A stretch of 64,000 nt of DNA from NCBI GenBank assembly GCA_003254905.1, contig QANU01104054.1, positions 248,001-312,000 on the forward strand, written 5' to 3'. The notes beneath the pieces were generated by a model that worked only from the letters and a program-made list of their open reading frames with translations, was not told the origin of the DNA and made no database searches. Shown here piece after piece: positions 46,430-59,041 of this stretch. This DNA is from Nissolia schottii. Its lineage: Eukaryota > Streptophyta > Magnoliopsida > Fabales > Fabaceae. Each line of letters starts with the position of its first letter. Position 1 is the first letter of the stretch. Position numbers and translations under genes: made by a program.

Positions 46430-47743
46430 CAGTCACTAATGGCGAATGAGCTGCGAGTCAAGACAAGTAAGAATACCACCAAGCAAGCACAGTGGAGAGA
46501 GATGTGGATGTTGGGCTCAGATTGGGTTGGGCTCCATTTGTGGGATGGAAGTGGCACTAAATGGGCTTAGTGGCCCGAAGGGAGCCCAAATTGAATGCAC
46601 AAAAATTAGAATCCGGAGACAAAAGGATGGCAGAGACAATTATCTCGAGATAGCTAAATAAAAACAATTTTAAATTTTTTGTCTTTGTCATCTTTTCTAA
46701 ATATATTTATCTCTCCAACATCTTTATCTCTTCTATTCCAGGATAAAAATCAAAGGTTTAAGTACTCGTGATTTTTTGACCCCCAAAAATTGTGATTTTA
46801 GATACTAATCATGGATTAATAAAGTATTTTTTTGGTTGATACTAAAATTAAAATTTTGAGAGATATTGTCATTAGCCTAAAAACTAATCACCACATACCT
46901 TTAATATACAAGAATGGTGTCACACAAACAAGAAAAATGTGAATACACAATATTATTAAAGATATATTTATACACATATGGGACATATTATATTTTCTGT
47001 GTGCGCGCCTAAAAAAATTCTTAAGCATAGGCTCACACAACAATATCTCGATACTAAAAGCAACATACAATCTATCTATTTCGGTCCATGTCTTAGAATA
47101 TTTAACGCAAAACAAAGGTTTGTATTTTCTTACAATTAAAGTAAAGCATTCTTCAGAAAATGCAAACTATAGTCATTATGCAACAATGTAGAAAGAAAAG
47201 AAAGAAAAATTAGAACTTCAAACTGCCCAACTCTTCAGCTTAGTAGGAAACAGGAACCCTAAGAATTGGTAACAAACATAAGATGGGCCCACTTTTGATC
47301 TTCGATATGCCTCCAATAGTAAAATCATGCATCACAATTCAGAACCATGAAAAAGGAAGGAAGCCAAAACTAGGAGTGAAATTTTCAATACAGAATAAAA
47401 GAATATCAGGACAATGGTGCAAGAGCGAATAATGCAGGCTATAATAAAGTATTTGCCGTCACATTAAGAGGGCAAGTTGTGATGCTATTGCAGATTGTTC
47501 AACAAGCTCTCTAATTTTTTTTTACTCTTGTGCATTCCCATTTCCACCTCAAAGTCACATTAACTTAACATCAAAGTATTCTTTACGAGCAGAATAAAGC
47601 AATGAACAAAAGGAATCTATTTCAGCAGAAACTTTATGGCTTATATCCTGATGCCCTTATCTCCATTTACATTCCAAATGGTTCCCAAGAAAGAGAACAA
47701 AAGTCACAATCACAAAACAAAAACAGAGGAAAAAAACGCCAAA
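46430..47743. other. Divergent intergenic region between CB5LP and ERD7-like gene
   Basis: Holds the minus-strand CB5LP promoter (TGGGCT and GGCCC text near 46500-46590) and the plus-strand ERD7-like promoter and 5' UTR. AT-rich in the middle. No further gene is supported. Frames at 46142-46661 are shadows of CB5LP exon 1 and its leader. Confidence 0.5.
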
Positions 47744-50168
47744 ATGGGTTGCGGCTATAGCACCCCCGAAACAATCTCCAACATGCCTCAACCTGCTGAA
47801 GAATTCCCAAGGCCTCCAAAAGGCCTAAGACATGAAGTCCTGATACAAATCCCTGGATGCAGGGTTCATCTTGTGGATGAAGGTGAAGCAATTGAACTGG
47901 CTCAAGGCCAGTTCATGATCATTAACATCATGGATGAGAATGTCTCCCTAGCTACCATCATAAGAGTTGGAAATGATCTTAAGTGGCCTTTGACAAAAGA
48001 TGAGCCAGTGGTGAAGGTGGATTCTCTTCACTACTTGTTCACTTTGCCTGTGAGGGATGGTGGTGAGCCTCTCAGCTATGGCGTCACCTTTCCGGAGCAG
48101 TGTTTCGGGAGCATGGCGCTGCTGGACTCGTTTCTGAAGGATCACTCTTGCTTTTCTGGTTTGCAGTGGAGTAAGAAGGGTAGTGATCTTGATTGGAAGG
48201 AGTTTGCTCCAAAAGTTGAAGATTACAATCATTTTCTGGCGAAGGCGATCGCAGGAGGGACTGGTCAGATTGTTAAGGGAATCTTCATGTGCAGTAATGC
48301 TTATGCCAACCAGGTTTTGTTTTCCTTGTTCAATTAAAGGAGCAGCTCACTACTATTTCCTTCCTTTCGCTTAATTTGCACATATTAGTTCTTCTTTTTA
48401 TTATTAAACCAATAGTATACAAAATCCACTAGGTTGCAATTTTTCTATGAGAATAAGTGTTGAACCAATTGAACCAATCAACCGGTAGTATACGTCTTAG
48501 TTCTAATTTTATGAACCTTGTGATTTCTTGAAGCTAGGAAAATGTATGTGTGTGACTGACAATGATCATGTTGTGTTAAGGTCAAATTACAAGGTATTAC
48601 ACTAACCCTTTTAGGTCTAGATGTCATGTGTTCCTGAACAACTATTTTTTCTTTCCAAAAGAAAAACATATGTTTGGAAATTATAACACCTGCTCTATAT
48701 AGTAAAAAAAAAAGTATTCTGTCTCCCCACACTGATGTGAAAAGTACATCGCTAGTTTTATGCTTTTTCTTGCAAAACAAAATGTTGTATGCTTTTCATC
48801 TAAAACTAGTTTTGAAAATTCAGGTCCAAAAAGGAGGAGAATCGATCCTAAATGGTGCAGCAGATAAGAAGTATGGGGGCGTGGTTGTCAGAGAAAATAT
48901 GAGCAACAAGACTGCTAATGGCACAAAGAAGGGGATGAACGAAAACCTTAAACGGTATTCAAAAGTTGTCACTAACTAACTATAGTGATTGATTAAATTC
49001 TATTAAGGAGACACTGACTAACTCTAATTATTTTTTGCAATATAGTGTGAGAAAGCTGTCAAATATGACAGAAAAGTTGAGCAAATCATTGCTAAATGGT
49101 GTTGGAATAGTGAGTGGATCAATGATGGCCCCTGTGCTTAAATCCCAACCAGGACAAGCATTCCTAAGGATGCTTCCTGGAGAGGTGTTGTTGGCTTCCC
49201 TTGATGCAGTCAGTAAGTTAAAGTTCTCATACAACCAAAGCTAAGACTAGCATAGTAATATCAGTCTTCTTTATAAGATAGTGTAATGCTAACAGTCAGA
49301 ATAGTTTGTTTGAAAAACTATTGCTAGAAACATGAGGCAAATTCTTATGACAAATTTTTTGGTTACGGATCATTTTCTTTGTTAGAATATTAACAACTTA
49401 TATTCAATGTCGGTCTATTATTCTTTTAAGTAAGCGGCATGAACTTGATTTCCATGTTCTTATAATGCTGCAGACAAGGTTTTCGAAGCAGCTGAAGCTG
49501 CTGAAAAACAAACCCTTTCTGCTACCTCCCAAGCTGCAACCAGAATGGTTTCTAACAGGTAAAGAAAATGCATTACACTGGTCAAACAATATAGCACAAA
49601 TTCAGTTGGACCACATAATAAATACAATCGAACTCTAGTACTTTACCCAACTTAGATAACCGGTTTTTCTAGTTTCGCCAAGGTTCACTTTTAGTCCTCA
49701 ATATTTTTAGGGTGAACACTTTCCCTTATTAGTATTATCACCATCATCAGAGACATCTTTAGTGAATCTACTGCCTTCACAATGTTACTATATCAGTTCT
49801 AAAATGATGCAATTTATGTCTTCTATCTCTTCTCTAATCAAGTTTACCATGGCACATTTTTACTATCTGATGTAACATTCTACCATTTTATCTCTATATA
49901 AGCAAAATCAACAAAAATCTACACATCATGAATTTTTATACTAGCCGACCAAAATAGTATCCAAGTTAACAGGTATGCCTTGCTTGGGTAACACAGGTTT
50001 GGGGAAGAAGCAGGGGAGGCTACGGAGCATGTGTTTGCAACAGCAGGACATGCAGCTAACACTGCTTGGAATGTCACTAAGATACGAAAGGCCATCAATC
50101 CAGCTTCTTCAGCAGCCACTTCAGGAGCACTCAAAAATGCTGCCAAGAATAGAAATGTTGGATACTAA
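47744..50168 (+). CDS. ERD7: ERD7-type senescence/dehydration-associated protein
   Basis: A plant senescence-domain protein of the EARLY-RESPONSIVE TO DEHYDRATION 7 family, induced by drought or cold and linked to membrane lipid binding. Five exons: 47744-48313, 48824-48954, 49046-49212, 49474-49558, 49997-50168. They join in phase to 1125 nt (374 aa). The start chosen gives MGCGYSTPE, with Gly2 and Cys3 suited to N-myristoylation and palmitoylation. An in-frame upstream ATG at 47636 would hide that signal, so it is less likely. Residues about 45-185 form the N-terminal domain ([20 protein letters not shown] through [20 protein letters not shown]). The Ala/Gly-rich senescence domain (PF06911 type) covers about 190-360, with [20 protein letters not shown] and Ala-rich [20 protein letters not shown] stretches. 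All introns are GT-AG and no defect is seen. Confidence 0.93.
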
Positions 50169-51407
50169 GAACCCGATTATGTTACTTTGAATTTGACAAA
50201 GGTGAAGGCATTTTCACATTTTTTATATTGTGTTGCTAACGATCTCACGTACGTTTTAGCTTTTAAGTGGTGGATCCTATTAAGATCAAGACTAAAGTTA
50301 TTTTGTATCAAAAGCATATTCAACCTAACACTTCATAACCGCACAAATTTCTCTGTAAGTATTGACGTATTGTGACAAGCCCTAACCTCACTTTTTAAAG
50401 AAGCAAAAAAATTTACATTGTATTAATGGAACTTTCAAAGTAATCATTTTTCTCTTATTTTTTTTTTTTTTGGTATTCAAAAGTATAGGCTTTTTTTATT
50501 TTATAAATGTTGATACCTTTGTCATGTCCAATTTCCACATGGCCAATAAGCTTGAGGCTGAAGTGGCAGAGTGAGAGGAAATGAGAGAGAATCTGACATA
50601 ATGGAAACAACATAGTTTATTAAACCGAACTCGGCGAGGTTGGGTCAGTCCCTTGTCTGGGTAAATTTGCAAGTCGGATCGGACATGCAATAAAACGGTG
50701 TAAACTACTGAAAATCGGCTGGGTTGCGGGCCAAATTGTCCAACAGTAATTCAGCACAAAAAATACTGATTGTGACACAAGTAGGATTCACCACCTTTGA
50801 GCAACAACGGTGTGCTCTAGCCACTGAGCCTTATGATGCTATTTGTTATTTTACTGTAATAATTATAAATGTTCCATAACTAAATATCTACAAAAAGATG
50901 AATATGTCATGTACCAGAAAAAAATATTCCATAACTAAATTGTTTTAATAGACATGAGCTAAAAAAAAGAATAAATCCTTAACAACAAACCATATGTAAT
51001 GTTATGTTATAATATTCTAATAATATATAGGATTTAATTGGAATGCACGACAATGTAACTGAGTTTTACACCGTCATCCAATTATATATAGACAAATTTT
51101 ATCACATCCACTTATTGAAAAATCATCAAAACGAAATGAATTAACAAAACTCACACTACATGATTAAAGGACAAGGTAAACTAGCATCGCGCCGCACCTT
51201 TTAATTCAATTTCTGATCTTTAAACTTTAGAGAACAAATGCTAATTAAATAAAAGAGAAATTCTGCGTGGAAAAAGATAAAATGAATAATGGAGGAATTA
51301 GATGCCAAGCCACCATACTTGGCGGAAGAATAACGCTTGCCATAGAAACCCAACCATTAGAGAGAACATATAATTTTCTTTCATTCATCAGAGAGTAATT
51401 ATACAAA
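50169..51407. other. Intergenic DNA, possible decayed SINE
   Basis: AT-rich DNA. Near 50765-50835 the minus strand reads GGCTCAGTGGCTAGAGCAC followed by GGTGGTGAATCC, reminiscent of tRNA A and B boxes, but there is no clear target duplication. No gene is supported. Confidence 0.35.
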
Positions 51408-52396
51408 ATGGGAAACCGTCCTCCCAGCGCCAACAGTCTTCGTTTTGGGAATGGAGATCACTCATACCAACTACAACTAGCAGGAGGATCTGCAACCATT
51501 CATCTAAGAGGAAGGCGGGTTGTTCAACTTAGCTCTGGAAATATCGTTGAGTTATATATGGGGGTTGTCATACAAGGTAGGTGTGAATTCTATTTAAGCA
51601 AGACCAAAGAAAACACTCCTCATCGATCGCGATGAGCGCTTAGATATCAAGATCATAGATGATTATATAAAATTTAATTTAGTTTAAAAATTGAGACACT
51701 ATATTCTATTGTAACCTAGTACCTAAAAGCAACCCATATATAGACCTATTTTAGAATACTAATTAGTACTTGGGGTATTGAAATGTTCCTATACTATTAA
51801 TTGAAGCCATCATTTTAGATTTTGTCATATAATCTTACATTGTTGGCATTGTCTTAATTAAACCAAGTTCAAATTTGACCACGTTTTGTCCATTAATTAA
51901 AATTTTAGGACTCTCTCCGACCGGCACCCCTTGTGAGGGGTGCATTCACCTTAGCTAATTAGGCAGGCATGCATGCATATATATATATAATACCATTCTC
52001 AATAACAACACATGTTTCACATGGAGTATAAAACCTAACAAATTAACAACACTAGATGAAATAAAATAATTTTATGTGCGTCATTTGGACCAACCTGTAT
52101 GTAGCAAAGCGCGTCAATAGAACGTGATGGGGCAAGCAAAATTCTAGGCTTTTAGGTTTGAAACTAAATTTAATAAAAGAAGGTATCAAACCTATTTATT
52201 ATTTAAAAAAAGATTTACACCAATTGGCCAAAAAAGTTGCACAGCAATTGCCCTCACTGTGCTAATTACGCCATCCAGATCAGGCAGCGTGCTAGCTGGG
52301 TTTGAATATTCTGAGAGTGAAGACAGCGACATAGACAATGTTCTTGTGCCAAATGCACGAGGGCTTCTTGTCAATGATAGAAACGTACGTGTTTAA
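51408..52396 (+). CDS. Possible two-exon gene, unrecognised 93-aa protein
   Basis: Exon 1 (51408-51576) reads MGNRPPSANSLRFGNGDHSY and on to LYMGVVIQ, ending in a CAAG|GTAGGT donor. Exon 2 (52284-52396) follows an ATCAG acceptor and reads GSVLAGFEYSESEDSDIDNV, then LVPNARGLLVNDRNVRV and stop. The phases match and total 282 nt (93 aa). Composition and the acidic SESEDSDID stretch look like real protein, and Gly2 could allow myristoylation. I do not recognise a family. The intron (51577-52283) is mostly a 572-bp sequence found again at 59042-59612. Alternatives are a fragment of a larger gene or chance; it may extend beyond 52396, since GTACGT near 52385 could be a donor. Confidence 0.4.
51679..52250 (+). 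repeat. 572-bp dispersed duplication, copy 1
   Basis: Nearly identical to 59042-59612 in the same orientation, with only scattered substitutions and small indels. It runs from TTAGTTTAAAAATTGAGACA to GCACAGCAATTG. This copy lies inside the proposed intron of the 93-aa gene, starting about 100 nt after the donor and ending 33 nt before the acceptor. No TIR, LTR or target duplication was recognised. Confidence 0.9.
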
Positions 52397-53374
52397 TGGC
52401 AATGATAATGCTTGTGTTCATATCGATTGGAAGACTTATCCTCGGACGTCTTAGAGGAAGAAGTTTAATCTTCTTGCTATGAGATATCCAACCTATGTAT
52501 ACTATGCTAGAAACCTACAGTAGTTTTAACTCAGCATGCAAGAAAATGTAAAACATTCTGTGTGTCCATCTCCCTACTCTTGGGATCACAAGTCCGAAAA
52601 CCATTGTTCCACCCCAATTCCTCCAAGTTCAGCGTATTCCTCCAAGTTCAGCGTGCCACGTGCACCCTTTCTTCTGCTCGTCAGCGTTGTCTGCATACTC
52701 CACATACCACTGTTCGCCAACGTCGGAGCGCCACTTTTCATGTCCTTGTTGGTGTGGGTCCCGCACGCTTTTGGTGGTCAATCGATTTGGGCTGGGCTTA
52801 GCCTAAAACACGTTAGATGGTAGAAGTTCTCTGTTACAATGGTCCAAAACAAATTATCCATGCAAGTGGGGCGGGTTGGTTTGTTATTCAAAGGTTTAGG
52901 GTATTATTTTTCTCTATATTCTACTTTGAGTTGGTTGGCCCAAAATCTAAAGCCTATTAGAGTTGGTCATGGCCTATTGGGTCCACTCTGCCATTCCTTA
53001 TTTGCATTGCCCAAATCCAAACTACTGAAGTTTTTTCTTATTTGATTTTTTCTTGTGTTGGTTCTATAGTCAGAAAGGACTTATTTCTTTAGACTAGCCT
53101 CCTTTATCAAGAAAACAGTGCTGGTCCAGTTTGATGATGCTAAAGAGTTGCTTATCTAATCACTTTACAATCCAATTGTTAAAGATTTTAAAATTGCGAA
53201 AGAAGTCATTCCTTTTTTTCCTTTTGCAAACACAATTCCATGACTCCACCATCCACTTTTATGACTAGAGCTATTAAAGTGGAGGGTGTCTAAGGACTTG
53301 TGTTTGCAAAGGGAAAAAATAATAACTTCTTTTGTAATTTCTAAAAACTTTAATAAATAAGCGTGGTTGCATTT
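52397..53374. other. Intergenic DNA, no firm gene
   Basis: A short tandem repeat TTCCTCCAAGTTCAGCGT occurs twice at about 52618-52653. Overlapping open frames at 52536-52823 have no recognisable domain. The rest is low-information intergenic DNA. Confidence 0.4.
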
Positions 53375-53383
53375 TTGTAATTA

Positions 53384-54407
53384 GGGTTAATACCCTATTT
53401 GGTCCTTGGACTTTAAACACTTATCCTACTTGGTCCCTGGACTTTTAATAAAGACATGTTAGTCTCTAAAATTTACAAAAGTTGGACTTGTTGGTCACTC
53501 CGTCCACCAAACACATGATGACTGCTAACGTGTCACTTGACAACATCATTTCCTTTTTTTCTCTCCTAGTCAACCCCAAAAATGATGTCATTTTGATGGT
53601 CTAGGGGCCAACTTGACCAAAAAAGCCCAAGGACCAACCTAGCCAAAAAAGTCCAATGACCAACTTGGCCAAAAAAGTCTAAGGACAAGTTACTCCTTGC
53701 ACCCCTACCACCCACACCCTTATTCTCACCACCACCATCACCATTCAAGGTTATCAAACTCAAGAGTTTAAGTAAATTCATGAACTCTTAGTAAACTCGA
53801 GAGTTAACCGATTTTGTTATAAGAGTTTACTAATAAAAATATGAATTCGTTTTGTGTAGTAAATTAAATCATAAACTCGTAAGAGTTTACAAGTTAACTC
53901 GAGTAAACTTATACCTCATTCACATGACCACCACACACACACACACCACCTCTGCCATACAACACTCCCTCATTCCCACCACCGCCACCACAAGAGCAAT
54001 CTTGCATTGGCAGAACTAAGAAGGGACAACTCCCCTGCCCCACCCAGAAAAAAGTTGCCTAAAGTTTCAGATTGTTGTTAAAAGCTTCAAATGGTGGCTT
54101 TGTATGCTATTATATATAGAGGGACTAAGTAGTTCCTAACCGTTTTTGGTCAGGTTGGTCCCTGAACTTTTTTGGCTAGCTTGGTCCGTAGATCATCAAA
54201 ACGATATCATTTTGGTTTGAGTAGGAGAGTGGAAAGAGAAAATGACATTGGCAATGGACATGTCAATGGCCGTTAGAGGTCTGGTGGATGGAGGGATCCA
54301 TGAGTCAAACCCTTGGAAAATCCAAGAACTAATGTGTCATTATTTTATGTTGAAAGACCAAGTAAGGCAAGAGGGTAAAGCCTGAGGACCAAATAGAATA
54401 TTAACCC
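53384..54407. mobile_element. Mutator-like non-autonomous element, 1024 bp
   Basis: Starts GGGTTAATACCCTATTTGGTC and ends as the inverted complement (GACCAAATAGAATATTAACCC, imperfect). It is flanked by TTGTAATTA at 53375-53383 and TTGTAATTG at 54408-54416, a 9-bp target duplication with one change. Repeated GACCAA(C/G)TTGGCC-like blocks lie inside, plus an inserted or shared AAACTCG repeat at about 53755-53915. No transposase frame. Confidence 0.75.
53755..53915. repeat. AAACTCGTAAGAGTTTAC palindrome repeat
   Basis: Short palindromic units based on AAACTCG/CGAGTTT. The same family appears at about 61505-61675. Function unknown; probably a small transposon or its ends. Confidence 0.5.
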
Positions 54408-54416
54408 TTGTAATTG

Positions 54417-55909
54417 TGAGTGGCAAAAATTGAAGTACCATGTCATGCTATTGAAAATATTGGGTACCGTGTTAAAATTTATTGAGGACCAAACCCACTT
54501 CAAATCCTAACTTGAATGGCATGGGACAAGGACAATCCCATTTGATGAGACCCATAGAATATTGGGATTGAGAAAATGTAAATTCGGGGTTGTTCTTAGA
54601 CCCTAATTAGTACTCCGTCTTTTTTTTAATATTAGTCATTTTTATTTTTTTTAAGTTTATTTAAAATTTAATGTATCTAAACACATTGAGTTATGAATGA
54701 GCATAAAAAGTAAAAATGACTATTCCTCCCATTTGTTTTACTTGTCCACATTTTTATTTGGTATTCCACAAATACTTGTTCACTTTCTAAATTTATACCA
54801 CATTAACTATTCTTTTTCTTATTATGCTCCTATTAAATAAACACACTTTCTCATATTTATACACTACTAATAACTCTAACTATCTCTATATTAAATAAGG
54901 GTAATTGTATAAATTATTATAAACTTTTCCTTTTTTTCATTTTTTTAATCATTTTTTTAATACTTGAATACAACTCAAATTGGACAAGGAAAAAAATTGG
55001 AGGACAGAGGGAGTGATATATATAACTCTTTAATTAATGATAAATGCTAGATCCACCAGTAAGTGATATAAGAGTTAATGTCATATAAGTTTGATGTTAA
55101 AGAAAAATCACAAATTAGCAATAGATGCTAAGAGGGAGTCTCTACCGAAAAAAAGAAAGATGCTAAGAGGGAAATGTTAATAAAAGGTTGACCCAAGATT
55201 ATGCCTTGGCAAGTGTAAAGTGAATAGGAGTTGGATCGGGTTGGTGGCCCAATTCCCACAAAGACATCTAAAAATAATTTCTCCAATTATTGACACATTT
55301 ACACAAAATGTTAACAGGTGGCAGCTAATGATTGATGAGGGATAGTCCCAAAGCCTTGAGAATGTACATGAAGTAGTGAGCGTGCTTCCCTGGTTCAACC
55401 TAAGTTAGGAACCAATTTGACCTTGGGTCATTAGTACAAAGTTTAAAAAATTGGGGGACTTTTCAACAAGGTTTGTTATTGTATTTTTTTTTTTCACTTT
55501 CTCTCTCTTGCACCTCCCTCCACTACCACCACGCCACCGCCATCGGAGGTCTGATTCACCCGCATGCTCCACAACAACTTTCCTTTCTCTTTCCCTCTCC
55601 TCATCTTCCTGCCTTCGTTCATGTAAGAGGCAAAACATTCCAAATTTGCAACATGAAATATAAAAATATGAAGAACATCTTGAGAAATAAAAAACACAAC
55701 TAATTAGCCATGCTATTGCAGGTCATGTAGAATCAACGTCTAGTATTGTAGGGGCTGCAAAATTGGATGCAAAAAGCTTCAATCGTGAATGATGGAGTTC
55801 AAATCCATGGCTTGTGAGAATGAGGAACTTCAAAGTAATATTAATAAAAACAAATAACCTTTTTATTTTTGACGTTTTTGACACAAATCTTATTTCTTTT
55901 GTAGTTTTT
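54417..55909. other. Intergenic DNA, low-complexity stretches
   Basis: Around 55480-55620 a pyrimidine-rich stretch (CTCTC, CCACCACGCCACCGCC) gives overlapping frames on both strands. None has domain support. No gene is called. Confidence 0.4.
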
Positions 55910-55986
55910 GACAGGGACTAAAACTTGTCATGAGAGATTAAAACCAAACTTTTTCATATTACAGGGACTAAAAACTTAATTAACCC
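55910..55986. mobile_element. Fragment of Mutator-like MITE terminal repeat
   Basis: Matches the right terminal repeat of 35045-35647 and 60823-61121: ACAGGGACTAAAAC, CATGAGAGATTAAAACCAAA and the terminal CTTAATTAACCC. No matching left end was found, so it is a remnant. Confidence 0.65.
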
Positions 55987-57579
55987 TATTTTTAAGATCC
56001 TATTTGCAAATCTTGGATTTTAGTTCTTATCTTTTTGTGGGTGAAAAATATAAATTTAACTGAAGTAATCTCAACTATTAATTTTAAGATCAATGATTGT
56101 CATGCGAAGACCAAATTGATCCAAGAAAGTACCCGGACCAATGGAGACGGTTCCTATGAAGTAGGGCCTCAAAGTCTAAAATCGAGGTTGGTCCATGGTA
56201 ATGTCCAGGTCCTGGATGATGTTTGATGAGTCAATTATTGTGACTCATTACAACCATAAAAAAAGGGGGGAAAAAAAAAAAACAAGACACACATTGGCAT
56301 GCAAGAAATATTATTATGACATCTAGTGTACATGTGCGTTGTACAAATAAATAAATAAATAAATATAAAATATGATAAATTATGATTTTATGTACAAAAT
56401 ATTTTATTCTAAAATTAATTTTATAAATCAAATTAAAATTTAATTTTAATATTTAATTTCTTAAAGAATTATAGATATCAATTTTTTAAGATATTATAAT
56501 TTATAAAAAAAATATATAATACCTCTGTGTTTATCTTTATTTAGGATTTTATGTATTATTATTACTATTTGACGTAAATAAATAAATTTCCAAATTTTGT
56601 AAATGAATATCTTAAATGGAATGAAAATGTTTTTATGTTTTCACAGTTTAAAAATATTCTAGCACAAAAAAAAATCTTAGCAAGTTATTTTGATAAAAGC
56701 GGAGAAAATATAAATTTTTAAAAAGAGGTAACAATATGAAATAAAACATAAAGTGAGCCAAAATTATACTTTTAAGTGATAGCAAACCATGTAATTATTA
56801 TATGGCACATCTTTTAACACATGAACTGCAATGTATTGATAAAACAAAGTAGATGCTATGAATAACTTTTGCAATTTAAAGGTGGAGAGGAATTATTTAT
56901 GCTTTAGTTGCCACTTTTCTCAAAATTAAAAATGAAAAATAGAGACATGCATTAATAAAATCTACAACTTAATAGTTTTTTTTTTTTCAACTACGCACAC
57001 TCAAAAAATTGTAAATTTTAAACCAAGAAAAAAAAACGTGATCACGAAATTTGTATTCTAATATAATTCTTCAAATGCCAAAAATTTAGGAGTAATGCAA
57101 GGAGATATATAAGAATTAACAATGACATTTGCTTAATGTGTAACAAATTTCTTGGTTGACAATAGTAAGATTTTGGACTTTTATAATTTTGATATAAATA
57201 AATTGAATATGAGATTGTGTGTTTAATTTTGTTGCTTCGCAAGGAAAATTGTATGTGCGTAAACTTACCTTGATAATCTAGCCAAAGACTTTACAATCTA
57301 GCCAAAGACTTTACATTTGCTCTTAGAAAAAAGTGTAAAAGTTAAGAATAATTATTTTTAATTTTTTTTAACAAAATCAAAAGCTAATGAGCATTTATTG
57401 GTGCCAAATGGCCAACTTATTGTCCAAATGTCAAAACTAATCCAAGGTCTTCCTTTAAAATATAATATTAAATTATTTTAGATAATTTTATATAATCGCA
57501 CTTACAAATGTATAAGTCTATTATGATAAAGTTTGGCATAGACCACAAACCTTGCAAGTGTGATTATTCAAAAGAGTTG
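55987..57579. other. AT-rich intergenic DNA
   Basis: Includes a 20-bp tandem duplication AATCTAGCCAAAGACTTTAC at 57275-57294 and 57295-57314, and an (AAAT)n-like stretch near 56346-56362. No gene is supported. Confidence 0.5.
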
Positions 57580-57794
57580 TGCTACATGTACACCAAAAAC
57601 CATACACCATACATACACTTGGTACTTATATACATAAAGTTTGTGTTTTAACTCATGTAATGTTTGTGCACTTAATTAAGTATAATTGAGAGTATCATTT
57701 ACAAGTTTGTAATGTTTGTGCACTCGTGAGAATAAAGTTTGTACATTATTAATGGTGTATGTATGAGTGTATGAAATTGGGTGTACATGTAGCA
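57580..57794. mobile_element. MITE with TGCTACATGTACACC inverted ends
   Basis: Left end TGCTACATGTACACC and right end GGTGTACATGTAGCA are exact inverted complements, with further inverted CATACACCATACATACAC text inside. ATTCAAAA occurs about 15 bp outside each end, but no target duplication lies directly at the ends. 215 bp, non-coding. Confidence 0.7.
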
Positions 57795-59041
57795 TTTTTG
57801 TATTCAAAATAGCTGTGCATTACTCTTAAGTTTAGCAAACAACAGTCTTCGACTTGGTTGCGTTTGTATATATGTATATATAAAAGTTGATCAATTTTGT
57901 TTTACAGTTCATTAAATTTGTCCCAAATTTAGTTATAGTTTATTTCATGGCATTTTTCACTTAAAGTTCAATAGACCTAATTTAGTTTGAGCTGGACTAG
58001 TCTATTAAAGAAGAAAAGTTTTAATTATTTTCATCCTCAAGATTAACTTAAAACCTTAAAAAAAAACTGTTGAATCATTTAAATAAATTAGTGCATATTA
58101 TTTACTCAACACGTTTATTTATTTATAACTCAACACATTTCTTTATTTTTGGGTGATAAGACAATTATTGCATATTGTAATCGTAACTGATGTCATGGTA
58201 TCATCAAATTGATTTTATTTATTTATTTATTTTATAAATTAAAATGCGATCACACTAGCTAGTATGTGTTAAAATACTAATTTGTGCATACTCGTGAGTT
58301 GTGATTATTCTTGTGTGTCCTTAAATGGAAAGCTCAAAAGTCTAAAGAAGAAACTAGTCAACTAACTACATGTAAAAGGTTTATATCGATAAATCGAATT
58401 TGCTCTGACCAATGCTGTTTACCTGCTCCACTCCTCTCAATTATAAAATTAGCACATCTCTAATCTTTGTACCCGGTGACTAAATTACTAAACTAATACT
58501 ATCAAAAAGCATAGAGCAATGAACATGTCCCCACCAGGGTTTAGTTAATATTTCCTTGTGTAAAATCATATATGCCCTGAGGTGAGCAAAAAACATCTCA
58601 ACAATGAAACAAATATTGCTTTCAACTTTTCATGATCATGCGTTAAACAGTTAGGAATGAAAAACAACCAAAGCAAGAGGATAAGAATAGAAGTGGGTAG
58701 GACCAACCTAATCAAAATTCCACTTATCCAAGTTTAAACTATAATTAAATCCATATCATAACACTCCGCAGCCACCAGATGATGTTGAGGACGTATGCTC
58801 TCACTATTAACCTGCTTGTTTTAATTTTAAAATTTAAACAGTAATTAAATAGTGCTGCCACTCTTGCAATAGAATTTATTACCAAATCACAAACTTTTTC
58901 ATTTGTTGTATATGTGTGTGTGTGGGTGGGGAGTGCGGGTGAGGGGAAGAATCACAAAAGGTATGCTTTATGGTCAATGAAAGGCACCAAAACACTGATG
59001 AATCTGAATTTAACCATGTGTTGTAAATTAATCACATGGCA
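57795..59041. other. AT-rich intergenic DNA, no gene seen
   Basis: No recognisable gene or element. A short TG run occurs near 58912-58926. Confidence 0.45.

Noticed and set aside
46142..46661. 142- and 71-codon plus-strand frames
   Set aside because: They overlie CB5LP exon 1 and its leader on the other strand, and no domain is visible.
47636..47743. Upstream in-frame ATG of the ERD7-like gene
   Set aside because: Starting at 47744 gives the expected MGCG lipidation signal; the extension is low-complexity and Lys-rich.
55405..55703. Overlapping frames in a pyrimidine-rich stretch
   Set aside because: Open in several frames on both strands because of low-complexity CTC/CCACC sequence, not because of coding constraint.
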